43,088 bases of DNA, taken from NCBI GenBank assembly GCA_038217425.1, contig JBBQPM010000040.1, positions 1-43,088 on the forward strand, in the 5' to 3' direction. The DNA comes from JAIEPT01 sp038217425 (lineage in GTDB: Bacteria; Planctomycetota; Planctomycetia; Gemmatales; Gemmataceae). Positions within the stretch are counted from its first letter, which is position 1, and each line of letters opens with the position of its first letter. The notes under the pieces are model-generated. The model was not told the origin of the DNA. It saw only the letters and a list, made by a program, of their open reading frames with translations, and searched no databases. This document shows positions 33,530 to 40,481 of the stretch, piece by piece. The position numbers were made by a program, and so were the translations under genes.

Positions 33530-34318
33530 TTAGTTGTGCGACAGGGTGTAACGGCACGCGATGTTGGGGTTGAAGTTGGTGACGCGAATGGTGTAATTGC
33601 CGTCGTAGGGAGCGTAGAAGGAGACGTTGCCGTTGGGGCCGACGCTGGAATCGCTGGCGACGACTTGGCCGTTGCTGTTGACGACGCTGAGATCCAGATC
33701 AAGTCCGCCCTGGCTGGCGTTGTAGCCGCCGACGCTGACGTAGGTGGATTCGCCGCCGTAGACGCGGATGTAGTAGGTGTCCATGCGGTCGTTGGGCGTG
33801 CCGGTGAAGAATCCGTTGAAGGTGCGGGGGCCGCCGATGGCGCCGCGCTTGACTTCCTTGAGATCGTCGCGGACCTGGGCGATCACGCCCTTGAGGTGAT
33901 CGGTCTTTGCGAGCTTGGTGGCTTCGTCGAGCAGCTTGTTAGCTTCGTCGAGGCCTTCGGTGCCGGTCACCTTTTCAGCCTTGCCGACCTTGGATTCGGG
34001 GGCGACTTTGCCCTGCGCGAATTCGGAGGTTCCGAGCACCTTGGCGGCGGCGATCAACGCCTCAGGCGACTTGTGTTCCCGGCCGTACTCGGCCATCTGA
34101 CGCGCGGCGGAAATGGCGATGACCGCCTTGGCTTCCTTGGAAAGCTCCTTGTGTTCCGGTTCCTTGGCGCCGGCCTTCTTGTCTGGGGCCTTCTTGTCTG
34201 CGGCCTTCTTCTCAGCGGTCTTCTTGTCCTGTCCCTGGCTCTGTTGCGGGCTCATCTGAGAAAACAGAATGGCCACCGCACCCACCAGGCACAACCCGGC
34301 GATTTTCCATTGCAACAT
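33530..34318 (-). CDS. Secreted Lys-rich protein with C-terminal PPC-like beta-sandwich
   Basis: The product has 262 residues. The signal peptide (MLQWKIAGLCLVGAVAILFSQMS) is followed by a low-complexity KKA/KKAPDKKA stretch (about 30-55). A helical region follows (SKEAKAVIAISAARQMAEYG, LDEANKLLDEATKLAK). The last 90 residues are beta-rich: DTYYIRVYGGESTYVSVGGY, then LDLDLSVVNSNGQVVASDSS and APYDGNYTIRVTNF. This matches the bacterial pre-peptidase C-terminal (PPC) type, with a D-L-D-L-x-V core. PPC domains are carried by secreted proteins and often help folding or binding. No catalytic domain is present, so the role is unknown. A strong intrinsic terminator lies 19 bp downstream. Confidence 0.75.
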   Translation of the reverse strand: MLQWKIAGLCLVGAVAILFSQMSPQQSQGQDKKTAEKKAADKKAPDKKAGAKEPEHKELSKEAKAVIAISAARQMAEYGREHKSPEALIAAAKVLGTSEFAQGKVAPESKVGKAEKVTGTEGLDEANKLLDEATKLAKTDHLKGVIAQVRDDLKEVKRGAIGGPRTFNGFFTGTPNDRMDTYYIRVYGGESTYVSVGGYNASQGGLDLDLSVVNSNGQVVASDSSVGPNGNVSFYAPYDGNYTIRVTNFNPNIACRYTLSHN

Positions 34319-34554
34319 AACGATTCTCCAACGCGCCCATTTGACAGAAGCCGATGATCCCGGACGCCGAGACCAACGGCATGAACTACCGACGCACCTT
34401 TTCTAACACCCCCGTGCGCAAATGTGGACAAAAAAATCGCGAAATCCGAAAGAAAATTGGATTACGAGAGTGTTATGAGATTCTGCAGGCGGCAGGTATT
34501 TGTCCTGGGAGAGGAGCAAGCGGATCGATATAGTGGAATCGGCAGGAGAAAATC
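34319..34554. promoter_or_regulatory. Divergent regulatory region between secreted protein and ECF sigma genes
   Basis: The 236-bp gap is AT-rich in its middle (ACAAAAAAATCGCGAAATCCGAAAGAAAATTGG at 34427-34459). It must hold promoters for both divergent genes, but no clear -35/-10 pair could be placed with confidence. The ribosome site CAGGAG lies 8 bp before the ECF gene. Confidence 0.35.
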
Positions 34555-35166
34555 ATGAACGACAATCCGATGGTCACGCAAGAATTGGCACAGCTCGTCG
34601 CGCGCTTGCAGGCGGGGGATGAGTCGGCGAAGAACGAAATCCTGCGCCGCGCCGACGGTCAACTTCGGCGCCTCGCTCATAAGATGCTGCAAAAATTCCC
34701 GTCGGTACAGCGCTGGGAAGATTCCGACGACATTCTGCAAAACGCGTCGCTGCGCTTCATGCGGGCGCTCGAAACGGTGGCGCCGCAAAACACCCGGCAC
34801 TTCCTCAACCTGGCCGCCACGCAAATTCGTCGCGAATTGCTCGATCTCGTGCGCCGATACCAGGGCTCGCACGGCCTGGGCGCCAACCACGAAAGCTTGG
34901 CCCGCGACGACTCGCGTCCCGGTCTGGATCCTGCCGACTCGAAGGGGAACGTGGCCGACCTGGAGTTTTGGCAGTCCGTGCATGAAGCGATCGAGGAGTT
35001 GCCGATCGAGTTGCGCGAAACGGTGGGCCTACGCTTTTATCACGGCTGGACATTCGTCGAAATTGCGGAATTGTTCCAGGTCGACGAGAGAACCGCCCGG
35101 CGGCGCTGGCACACCGCCTGCATCGCCCTGTCGGAAAAAGTCGGCGGCAACTTCTCCGGATTCTAA
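34555..35166 (+). CDS. ECF-type sigma factor (planctomycete ECF/kinase-associated)
   Basis: The product has 203 residues. Region 2 is seen in WEDSDDILQNASLRFMRALETV and FLNLAATQIRRELLDLVRRY. This resembles the D-x-x-D-[IL]-x-Q-x-[VA]-[FL] core of ECF sigma-2, although the motif SDDILQNAS is specific to the planctomycete-type ECFs. Region 4 is ELPIELRETVGLRFYHGWTF followed by VEIAELFQVDERTARRRW, a helix-turn-helix. The linker is long and polar (DDSRPGLDPADSKG). A kinase gene follows 50 bp downstream on the same strand. This order is known for ECF groups that are controlled by Ser/Thr kinases. No anti-sigma gene is found here. Confidence 0.9.
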   Translation: MNDNPMVTQELAQLVARLQAGDESAKNEILRRADGQLRRLAHKMLQKFPSVQRWEDSDDILQNASLRFMRALETVAPQNTRHFLNLAATQIRRELLDLVRRYQGSHGLGANHESLARDDSRPGLDPADSKGNVADLEFWQSVHEAIEELPIELRETVGLRFYHGWTFVEIAELFQVDERTARRRWHTACIALSEKVGGNFSGF

Positions 35167-35216
35167 AGGGTCTCGATCATTCGCCCTGGCGGGCGTTTCG
35201 GACTCGGGAATAACTC

Positions 35217-37445
35217 ATGACAATAGATTCACGGCTACTCGAATTGCTCTGCCAATGGGAAGATGCCCGCGAGCAAGGCAGGAACGTGACCGCGCAGGAA
35301 TTGTGCCCGGATGATCCGGAGTTGGCGGCGCATCTCGATCGGCACATCCTCGTACTGAATCGACTCGAGGGAGAATGCGATACCGCCGGCAACGGAGGCC
35401 GAACCGACGACGCGGGGCCGCCTACCGATGGGATCGATCCGAAGTCGAAGCTGGAAATGCGGTCGGAGATCGAAGATCCGCGTTTCGTCGCCAAGGGAGG
35501 CCTGGGCATTGTCTACCTGGCGAACGACGTGCGGCTGCACCGCGAGGTCGCCGTCAAGTTCATGCAGGACCGCATCGCGGAATTCCCGGAAGCTCAGGCG
35601 GAACTCATTCGCGAGGCCGAGGTCACGGGCAAACTGGAACATCCGGGCGTGGTGCCAGTCTACGGCCTCGGACAGCGCGGCGACGGTCAGCCGTTCTACG
35701 TCATGCGTTTCATCCGCGGCGAATCGCTGGAGGCGGCGATCCGGCGCTACCACCGCACGGGCGATCCCGCGAATACCAGCAAACGCAATCTCGACTTTCG
35801 CAACCTGCTGAGCCGATTCGCCTCGGTTTGCTACACCGTTGCCTACGCCCACAATCGCGGCATCCTCCATCGCGACATCAAGCCCGATAACATCATGCTC
35901 GGCAAATACGGCGAAACCCTACTCGTCGACTGGGGCCTGGCCATGCCCGTCGATCGCGATCAGCAAGCCCGCGCCAGCGGCGAGAAGACGCTGCTCGTGA
36001 AGTCGTCTTCCAGGAGCGGCAGTTCGATCGGAAGTCCCATCGGCACCCCCGCGTTCATGAGCCCGGAGCAAGCGATCGCGGCTCCGACGCTCACCCCTGC
36101 CACCGACATTTACAGCCTCGGAGCGACGTTTTATCGGCTCCTCACCGGCGAGGCGGCGTGCAAAGGCCGAGATCCGAACGAAGTTTGCAATCGCGTGCGG
36201 AAGGGACACTTCGATCCTCCGTCGAAGGTGCGCAAAGGGGTGCCGCTCGGCCTCGAAGCGATTTGCCTCAAATGCATGGCCCTGAAACCCCACGATCGCT
36301 ACGGCAGTGCGCTCGACGTGGCTGCCGACATCGAGAATTGGCTGGCGGACGAACCGATTTCGGTCCGTCGCGAGACGGGGCTGAATCGTCTATCGCGCTG
36401 GTCGCGTCGGCATCGGGGCGTGGCGCTCGCGCTGGGCCTGGGGGTCTCGGCGCTACTCGCACTGGCGGTGACGGCGCTCTGGTGGACGAGTCAGACGGCG
36501 CAGCGGGAACGCGCCCATCGGCATTCGAGTCTGCGCTTCGCCGCCAAGTTCGCCGCCCGCTCGATGGCGGCCGAGATGGGCGTGCGTTGGAACGCGCTGG
36601 AGTCTGAAGCGTCCGACGCAAAGCTTCTGGAATACCTCAGTCACGCGAATGCGGATCCGAGCGATCGGACGCGCTGGGAGCCGCTCCAAAAATGGTTGAA
36701 CCAGAACTTCATCGATCACCAGGAGCATGCCAAATCGAGCACGTGGTTCATCGACGACCGCCGGGGCACGCTCGTCGCGCTGGCGGGGGCCGTGGGCGCC
36801 GACCTGAAGAATCAGCTCGGCAACAACTTCGTCTATCGCGACTACTTCCATGGCCAGGGGAAGGATCTCGTCAAAAGCCTCGAGCCGGGTTCGGTCGCGC
36901 CGCTGACAAAGCCGTACCTTTCCAGGGTCTATCGGAGCAGTCGGGATCAGAATCTCAAGGTGGCGTTCTCCGTCCCGATCCGCACCAGCCGAGATGCAAA
37001 GTCCGAAGTGATCGGCGTCCTGGGCATGACTGTGGAGGTCGGCGCGTTCTCGGCCTTGCAGCAGTTTGGTCCGGACCAATTTGCGGTGCTCGTCGACACG
37101 CGTCCCGACTGGACCGACGACGAGGAACGCCGAGGCCTCGTATTGCAGCATCGCCGACTCAGCGAGCGTGGCCAAGAGGGGGTGCCGCTGAAAAACTACC
37201 GCGTCGGCGCCTCGCTGCTGGAACGTATGACGGCGCTGCAAAACTTGCGCGGACGGCAAGACGAGGCCAACGAGACGCTGGCGAAGTCGCCGGGCGAAGG
37301 GATCGAGTTCGAGTACGCGGACCCGCTGAGCGATTCCCCGCGCGAGCGCTGGATGGCGGCGCTGGAGCCGGTCCTTGTCAAGAGCCGCTCGGACGCGATT
37401 CGCAAGACGGGTTGGGTCATCGTGGTGCAGGCGAAGAATGAATAG
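35217..37445 (+). CDS. Transmembrane Ser/Thr kinase with extracytoplasmic Cache-like sensor
   Basis: The product has 742 residues. Residues 1-85 form a leader with EDAREQGRNVTAQELC. The kinase spans about 86-390. It has AKGGLGIVYLANDV, VAVKFMQD, RGILHRDIKPDNIMLGKYG near 218, DWGLAMP near 237 (DFG changed to DWG) and GTPAFMSPEQA. The TM helix lies at about 400-426 (LALGLGVSALLALAVTALWW). The exported part looks like a Cache/PDC ligand domain: KSSTWFIDDRRGTLVALAG, then YRDYFHGQGKD, LSRVYRSSRDQNLKVAFSVPI and VIGVLGMTVEVGAF. These resemble dCache elements of chemoreceptors and histidine kinases. It lies 50 bp after the ECF sigma gene, so the kinase may tune that sigma factor in response to an outside ligand. 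Confidence 0.92.
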   Translation: MTIDSRLLELLCQWEDAREQGRNVTAQELCPDDPELAAHLDRHILVLNRLEGECDTAGNGGRTDDAGPPTDGIDPKSKLEMRSEIEDPRFVAKGGLGIVYLANDVRLHREVAVKFMQDRIAEFPEAQAELIREAEVTGKLEHPGVVPVYGLGQRGDGQPFYVMRFIRGESLEAAIRRYHRTGDPANTSKRNLDFRNLLSRFASVCYTVAYAHNRGILHRDIKPDNIMLGKYGETLLVDWGLAMPVDRDQQARASGEKTLLVKSSSRSGSSIGSPIGTPAFMSPEQAIAAPTLTPATDIYSLGATFYRLLTGEAACKGRDPNEVCNRVRKGHFDPPSKVRKGVPLGLEAICLKCMALKPHDRYGSALDVAADIENWLADEPISVRRETGLNRLSRWSRRHRGVALALGLGVSALLALAVTALWWTSQTAQRERAHRHSSLRFAAKFAARSMAAEMGVRWNALESEASDAKLLEYLSHANADPSDRTRWEPLQKWLNQNFIDHQEHAKSSTWFIDDRRGTLVALAGAVGADLKNQLGNNFVYRDYFHGQGKDLVKSLEPGSVAPLTKPYLSRVYRSSRDQNLKVAFSVPIRTSRDAKSEVIGVLGMTVEVGAFSALQQFGPDQFAVLVDTRPDWTDDEERRGLVLQHRRLSERGQEGVPLKNYRVGASLLERMTALQNLRGRQDEANETLAKSPGEGIEFEYADPLSDSPRERWMAALEPVLVKSRSDAIRKTGWVIVVQAKNE

Positions 37446-37450
37446 CGTCT

Positions 37451-37936
37451 CTACACCAGATCCAGCCGACGCTTGGTGTTCTTCATCCGGTTGCAGTCTG
37501 AACACAGGCCGCGGATCACGAAGCTGTGGCCCTGGTAGTGGAAGCCGTAGGAATTGCACACCTCTTTCATGAGGTTCTCCATGGTGGTGTGCTGGAACTC
37601 GATCATCTTGCTGCAATTGTGGCACACGAGATGATCGTGCTGCGGGTAGCCGTAGTCGTGTTCGTAATGGGTGCGGGCGCCGATGTCGAGTCGGCGGAGC
37701 AGCCCGGCGTCGACGAGTTTGGAGAGCGTACGGTAAATGGTAGCCCGGCTCACCTGGAAGCCTTCTTGCTTCATTTCGTCGATGAGTTGGTCGGCGTCGA
37801 AATGGTTGTGTTTGGAAAAGATGTAGCGGACCATGTCGCGTTGCTGGCCCGTGAAGCGCTGGGGGCGGGTTCGGCTCGCGAGGTATTCGCGGAACTTTTC
37901 CTCGGGAGTCAACGAAGTTTCGACGGTAGGCAGCAC
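37451..37936 (-). CDS. Fur-family metalloregulator
   Basis: The product has 161 residues, usual for Fur. The DNA-binding winged helix is in RPQRFTGQQRDMVRYIFSKH and FQVSRATIYRTLSKLVDAGL, the recognition helix of Fur/PerR/Zur. The metal-binding part is HYEHDYGYPQHDHLVCHNCSK, with the HxHDH-like regulatory site. The paired cysteines in CHNC and CSDC form the structural zinc site. Fur, PerR and Zur cannot be told apart from these motifs. The gene converges on the kinase gene with a 5-bp gap. A palindrome covering a perfect TATAAT lies about 80 bp upstream and could mediate autoregulation. Confidence 0.93.
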   Translation of the reverse strand: MLPTVETSLTPEEKFREYLASRTRPQRFTGQQRDMVRYIFSKHNHFDADQLIDEMKQEGFQVSRATIYRTLSKLVDAGLLRRLDIGARTHYEHDYGYPQHDHLVCHNCSKMIEFQHTTMENLMKEVCNSYGFHYQGHSFVIRGLCSDCNRMKNTKRRLDLV

Positions 37937-37990
37937 GCCCGCTCCTCGTGAATGGTGAATGAAGAGTTGGGAGCTGTGAACGACTCGCTT

Positions 37991-38045
37991 CTCCCCGCGT
38001 CAAACACGCCTGGCAATTCCATTATATGGGAATGGCAGCGGGGAG
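37991..38045 (-). promoter_or_regulatory. Candidate Fur-gene promoter within a palindrome
   Basis: TATAAT on the - strand (38026-38021) lies in the palindrome ATTCC...GGAAT (38016-38033). This sits inside an outer inverted repeat CTCCCCGC (37991-37998)/GCGGGGAG (38038-38045). No good -35 is seen, as expected for a regulated promoter. It might instead be the end of the NUDIX transcript. Confidence 0.4.
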
Positions 38046-38051
38046 TTCCAG

Positions 38052-38447
38052 TCAGACGAGCATCGCTTTACGGACCAGCTTGCGGAGCCCGGGTTCTTCG
38101 ATGCGGGCGAGTGCGGAGAGAAGGGTGAGCCAGGAGCGTTCCCGGAAATCTTGTTCGGGCCAGGAGCGGGCGATTTCGGTGACATCCATGACGTAGACGG
38201 TGACATGGCGAAGGACGCCGGCCTTTTCGTACTGATAGGCGCCGATCGATTCGTCGCGAAGGACGCCTGTGAGCCCGGCTTCCTCCCAGGCTTCCTGAAG
38301 GCCCGCCTCGCCGGCGGTTTGGCCTTCTTCGATGTGTCCCTTGGGGACGACCCAACGTTTGCCGCTACTGGATTTTACCAGGCAGATGCGTCCGGCGCGG
38401 ATGGGGATAACCGCTGCCTGCTGGATCGCGATTTCGATGAGGGCCAT
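38052..38447 (-). CDS. NUDIX hydrolase with altered Nudix box
   Basis: The product has 131 residues from the ATG at 38447. Longer starts are possible: the frame is open to 38513 with TTG codons, one of which has AAGGGA at a workable distance. The Nudix fold is seen in AAVIPIRAGRICLVKSSSGKRWVVPKG, followed by HIEEGQTAGEAGLQEAWEEAG. The Nudix box G-x5-E-x7-R-E-x2-E-E-x-G is kept at QEAWEEAG, but the first Glu is Gln and the Arg before Glu is Gln. Enzymes of this kind cut nucleoside-diphosphate-linked or diphosphoinositol compounds. The PKGHIEEGQ segment is close to the diphosphoinositol/diadenosine phosphate hydrolase group. The substrate is uncertain. Confidence 0.85.
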   Translation of the reverse strand: MALIEIAIQQAAVIPIRAGRICLVKSSSGKRWVVPKGHIEEGQTAGEAGLQEAWEEAGLTGVLRDESIGAYQYEKAGVLRHVTVYVMDVTEIARSWPEQDFRERSWLTLLSALARIEEPGLRKLVRKAMLV

Positions 38448-38794
38448 GAGGGGATACTCGGGGACCAAGAAATCCGTTCCCTTAACCTTTGCAATAAAGC
38501 CGGAGAATGTCAAGCGTGACCGCCGTCAATTCCGGCATTTTCATCAGACCTTCGCACGAGCTGCATCGGGCTCACGCCGCTTCTGTAAAATCGGTTGATT
38601 CGCCTGTCGATTTCAGCTCAACGCCAGGTCGCCGGAAAAACTCGATCGGGGTTCAGGCCGTTGGGCGGGTCGTGACGATTGTGCACGCTCCCTGCATAAC
38701 CTACGGGTTGCGCGGAACGGAAAGCGAACTTTCACGTAGGTTTCTTGTTTTTGGCGCGAGCCTGGAGCGATACACTTCTGGAAGGAGAGACGAA

Positions 38795-39721
38795 ATGGCT
38801 GACGGGAAGTGGATCAAGGGCTTGCACGCATCCACGCCGCTCGACGAAGCGGCTCGGCAGGTATTGGCAGCGCGGTTAGAAGTGGTAAGCCGATATTTGC
38901 CGCTCGCGGTGGAGCGCTCCAGCGAAGACATCGAACACGTGCATCAGTTGCGCGTGGGGACGCGCCGCGCGCGGGCGGCGGTCGACATCTTCGCCGTCTG
39001 TCTGCCGAACAAGCACGCCAAGAAACTGCGTCAGGCGATGCGCGACGTGCGCCGCGCCGCCGGCGACGCCCGCGATTGGGACGTGTTTCTCAAGGAACTA
39101 GGTCGACGTTCGAGCGAGGCCAGCGCCCGTCAACGCCCCGGGTTCGACTTTCTCCTGGGTTACGGACTCGGCCAACGACGTGCTGCCCAGGAGTCACTGG
39201 TCGCCTTCGACGAGAAGGCGCGAGGCAAGCTCAATAAGTGTTTCCAAAACGCACTTGAAGCCGTCGAACGGGCGCAGGAACTGAAGTCGCTGAGCGATCT
39301 GGGCAAGCGCTGGCTCACGGACTTGCTAGCGGAACTCGGCTCCGTCACTGCCGGGCCGCTGGACGATTACGAGCACTTACATGAGGTACGCATCGTCGGC
39401 AAGCGACTGCGTTACGCGCTGGAGGTATTCGCCGACGCCTTTCCGCCGACCTTTCGCGGCGAAATCTATCCGCACGTCGAAGCGATGCAGGAAATTCTCG
39501 GCAAGGCGAACGACAGCCACGTCGCAGGGCTGCGGTTACAGGGTCTGCTCGCCCAGCTCGATGCAGTTTCGCTCAAGCGGATGAAGCCGGCGCTGGGTAG
39601 CTTGCTGGAGTGGCACCGCGCCCGTTTGCCGCGTGAGCGAGAGGCCTTCGACGTCTGGCTGCGGGAATGGCGCGCCGGACCGCTCGTTCAGTTGCGGGCG
39701 ATGCTGGCGCCGACCGATTAG
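38795..39721 (+). CDS. CHAD-domain protein (likely polyphosphate-binding)
   Basis: The product has 308 residues from the ATG at 38795, preceded by AAGGAG. The whole chain is one CHAD domain, a helical bundle with conserved histidines. HVHQLRVGTRRARAAVDIF is the signature (conserved H, R and R-x-x-R-A), and HEVRIVGKRLRYALEVFAD is the matching second half. The Lys/Arg-lined channel of CHAD proteins binds polyphosphate, and some sit on polyphosphate granules. The gene is followed 81 bp later by the response regulator. The gap carries an 11-bp-spaced direct repeat. The N-terminus starts with SD-supported MADGKWIKGL and has no signal peptide. Confidence 0.92.
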   Translation: MADGKWIKGLHASTPLDEAARQVLAARLEVVSRYLPLAVERSSEDIEHVHQLRVGTRRARAAVDIFAVCLPNKHAKKLRQAMRDVRRAAGDARDWDVFLKELGRRSSEASARQRPGFDFLLGYGLGQRRAAQESLVAFDEKARGKLNKCFQNALEAVERAQELKSLSDLGKRWLTDLLAELGSVTAGPLDDYEHLHEVRIVGKRLRYALEVFADAFPPTFRGEIYPHVEAMQEILGKANDSHVAGLRLQGLLAQLDAVSLKRMKPALGSLLEWHRARLPREREAFDVWLREWRAGPLVQLRAMLAPTD

Positions 39722-39725
39722 CAAA

Positions 39726-39743
39726 TCTCATGATCCTCTCATG
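39726..39743 (+). promoter_or_regulatory. 11-bp-spaced direct heptamer repeat, likely response regulator operator
   Basis: TCTCATG occurs at 39726-39732 and again at 39737-39743, exactly 11 bp apart. That is one DNA turn and the typical spacing for OmpR/PhoB dimers. It lies 60 bp before the response regulator gene and downstream of the CHAD stop. A hairpin (ACCCT/AGGGT at 39755-39769) follows and may lie in the leader. Confidence 0.5.
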
Positions 39744-39802
39744 CCGCGAGTGTTACCCTGAAGTAGGGTTTCACCATCGTCCTTCCCGGCGGGAGGCCAG
39801 GC

Positions 39803-40480
39803 GTGCGGGTGCTGATTATCGAAGATCATAAACCGCTGCTCCGTTCGCTACGGCGCGGGCTCGAAGAGGAGAGTTTCGCCGTCGACGTGGCTGAGGACGG
39901 CGAGGTGGGCAATTACAAAGCCCGCACTGCGGATTACGACGTCATCATCCTTGATCTCATGCTCCCCAAAATCGACGGCCTTACGCTGCTGCAGAACTGG
40001 CGCAAAGAGGGCCTCAAGACCCACGTCCTCGTCCTTACCGCCAAGGACACGCTGGAAGACAAAGTCGCGGGTCTGGATCTCGGCGCCGACGATTACCTGA
40101 CCAAACCTTTCCAGCTCGAAGAACTTCTCGCCCGTCTGCGAGCGCTGATTCGCCGCAGCCATCAGGTGAAAGATCCGGTGCTGCGCGTGTGCGATCTGGA
40201 AATCGACACTGCCGCTCGCACCGTCAAACGCGCCGAGCAAGCGATTTACTTGACGCCCAGGGAGTTCGCCTTACTTGAGTTTCTCGCGTTTCATCGCGGC
40301 AAGGTCGTCACGCGCACGATGATCTGGGAACACCTGTACGATGAATACGACGAGAACACGTCGAATGTCGTCGACGTCTACATTCGCTACCTGCGGACCA
40401 AGATCGACAAGGGATTTGAGAAACCCTTGATTCTCACCCGCTGGGGCGAAGGCTACATGCTGCGAGGCGAAGGCGAATAA
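39803..40480 (+). CDS. OmpR-family response regulator
   Basis: The product has 225 residues. The GTG start at 39803 has GGGAGG 6 bp upstream. The receiver domain contains acidic Glu7/Asp8, the phosphoacceptor Asp51 (DVIILDLMLPKIDG), Thr79 and Lys101 (YLTKPF). The winged-helix effector domain (about 128-222) has YLTPREFALLEFLAFHRGKVV, SNVVDVYIRYLRTKID and the GEGYMLRG end. It is typical of OmpR/PhoB DNA binding to direct repeats. The kinase gene starts one base after the stop codon. The TCTCATG repeat upstream may be its own operator. Confidence 0.95.
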   Translation: MRVLIIEDHKPLLRSLRRGLEEESFAVDVAEDGEVGNYKARTADYDVIILDLMLPKIDGLTLLQNWRKEGLKTHVLVLTAKDTLEDKVAGLDLGADDYLTKPFQLEELLARLRALIRRSHQVKDPVLRVCDLEIDTAARTVKRAEQAIYLTPREFALLEFLAFHRGKVVTRTMIWEHLYDEYDENTSNVVDVYIRYLRTKIDKGFEKPLILTRWGEGYMLRGEGE

Positions 40481-40481
40481 G

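Noticed and set aside
36453..38003. 516-codon - strand frame across the Cache kinase and Fur genes
   Set aside because: Both real genes have clear motifs; the frame has no domain and overlaps Fur in another frame.
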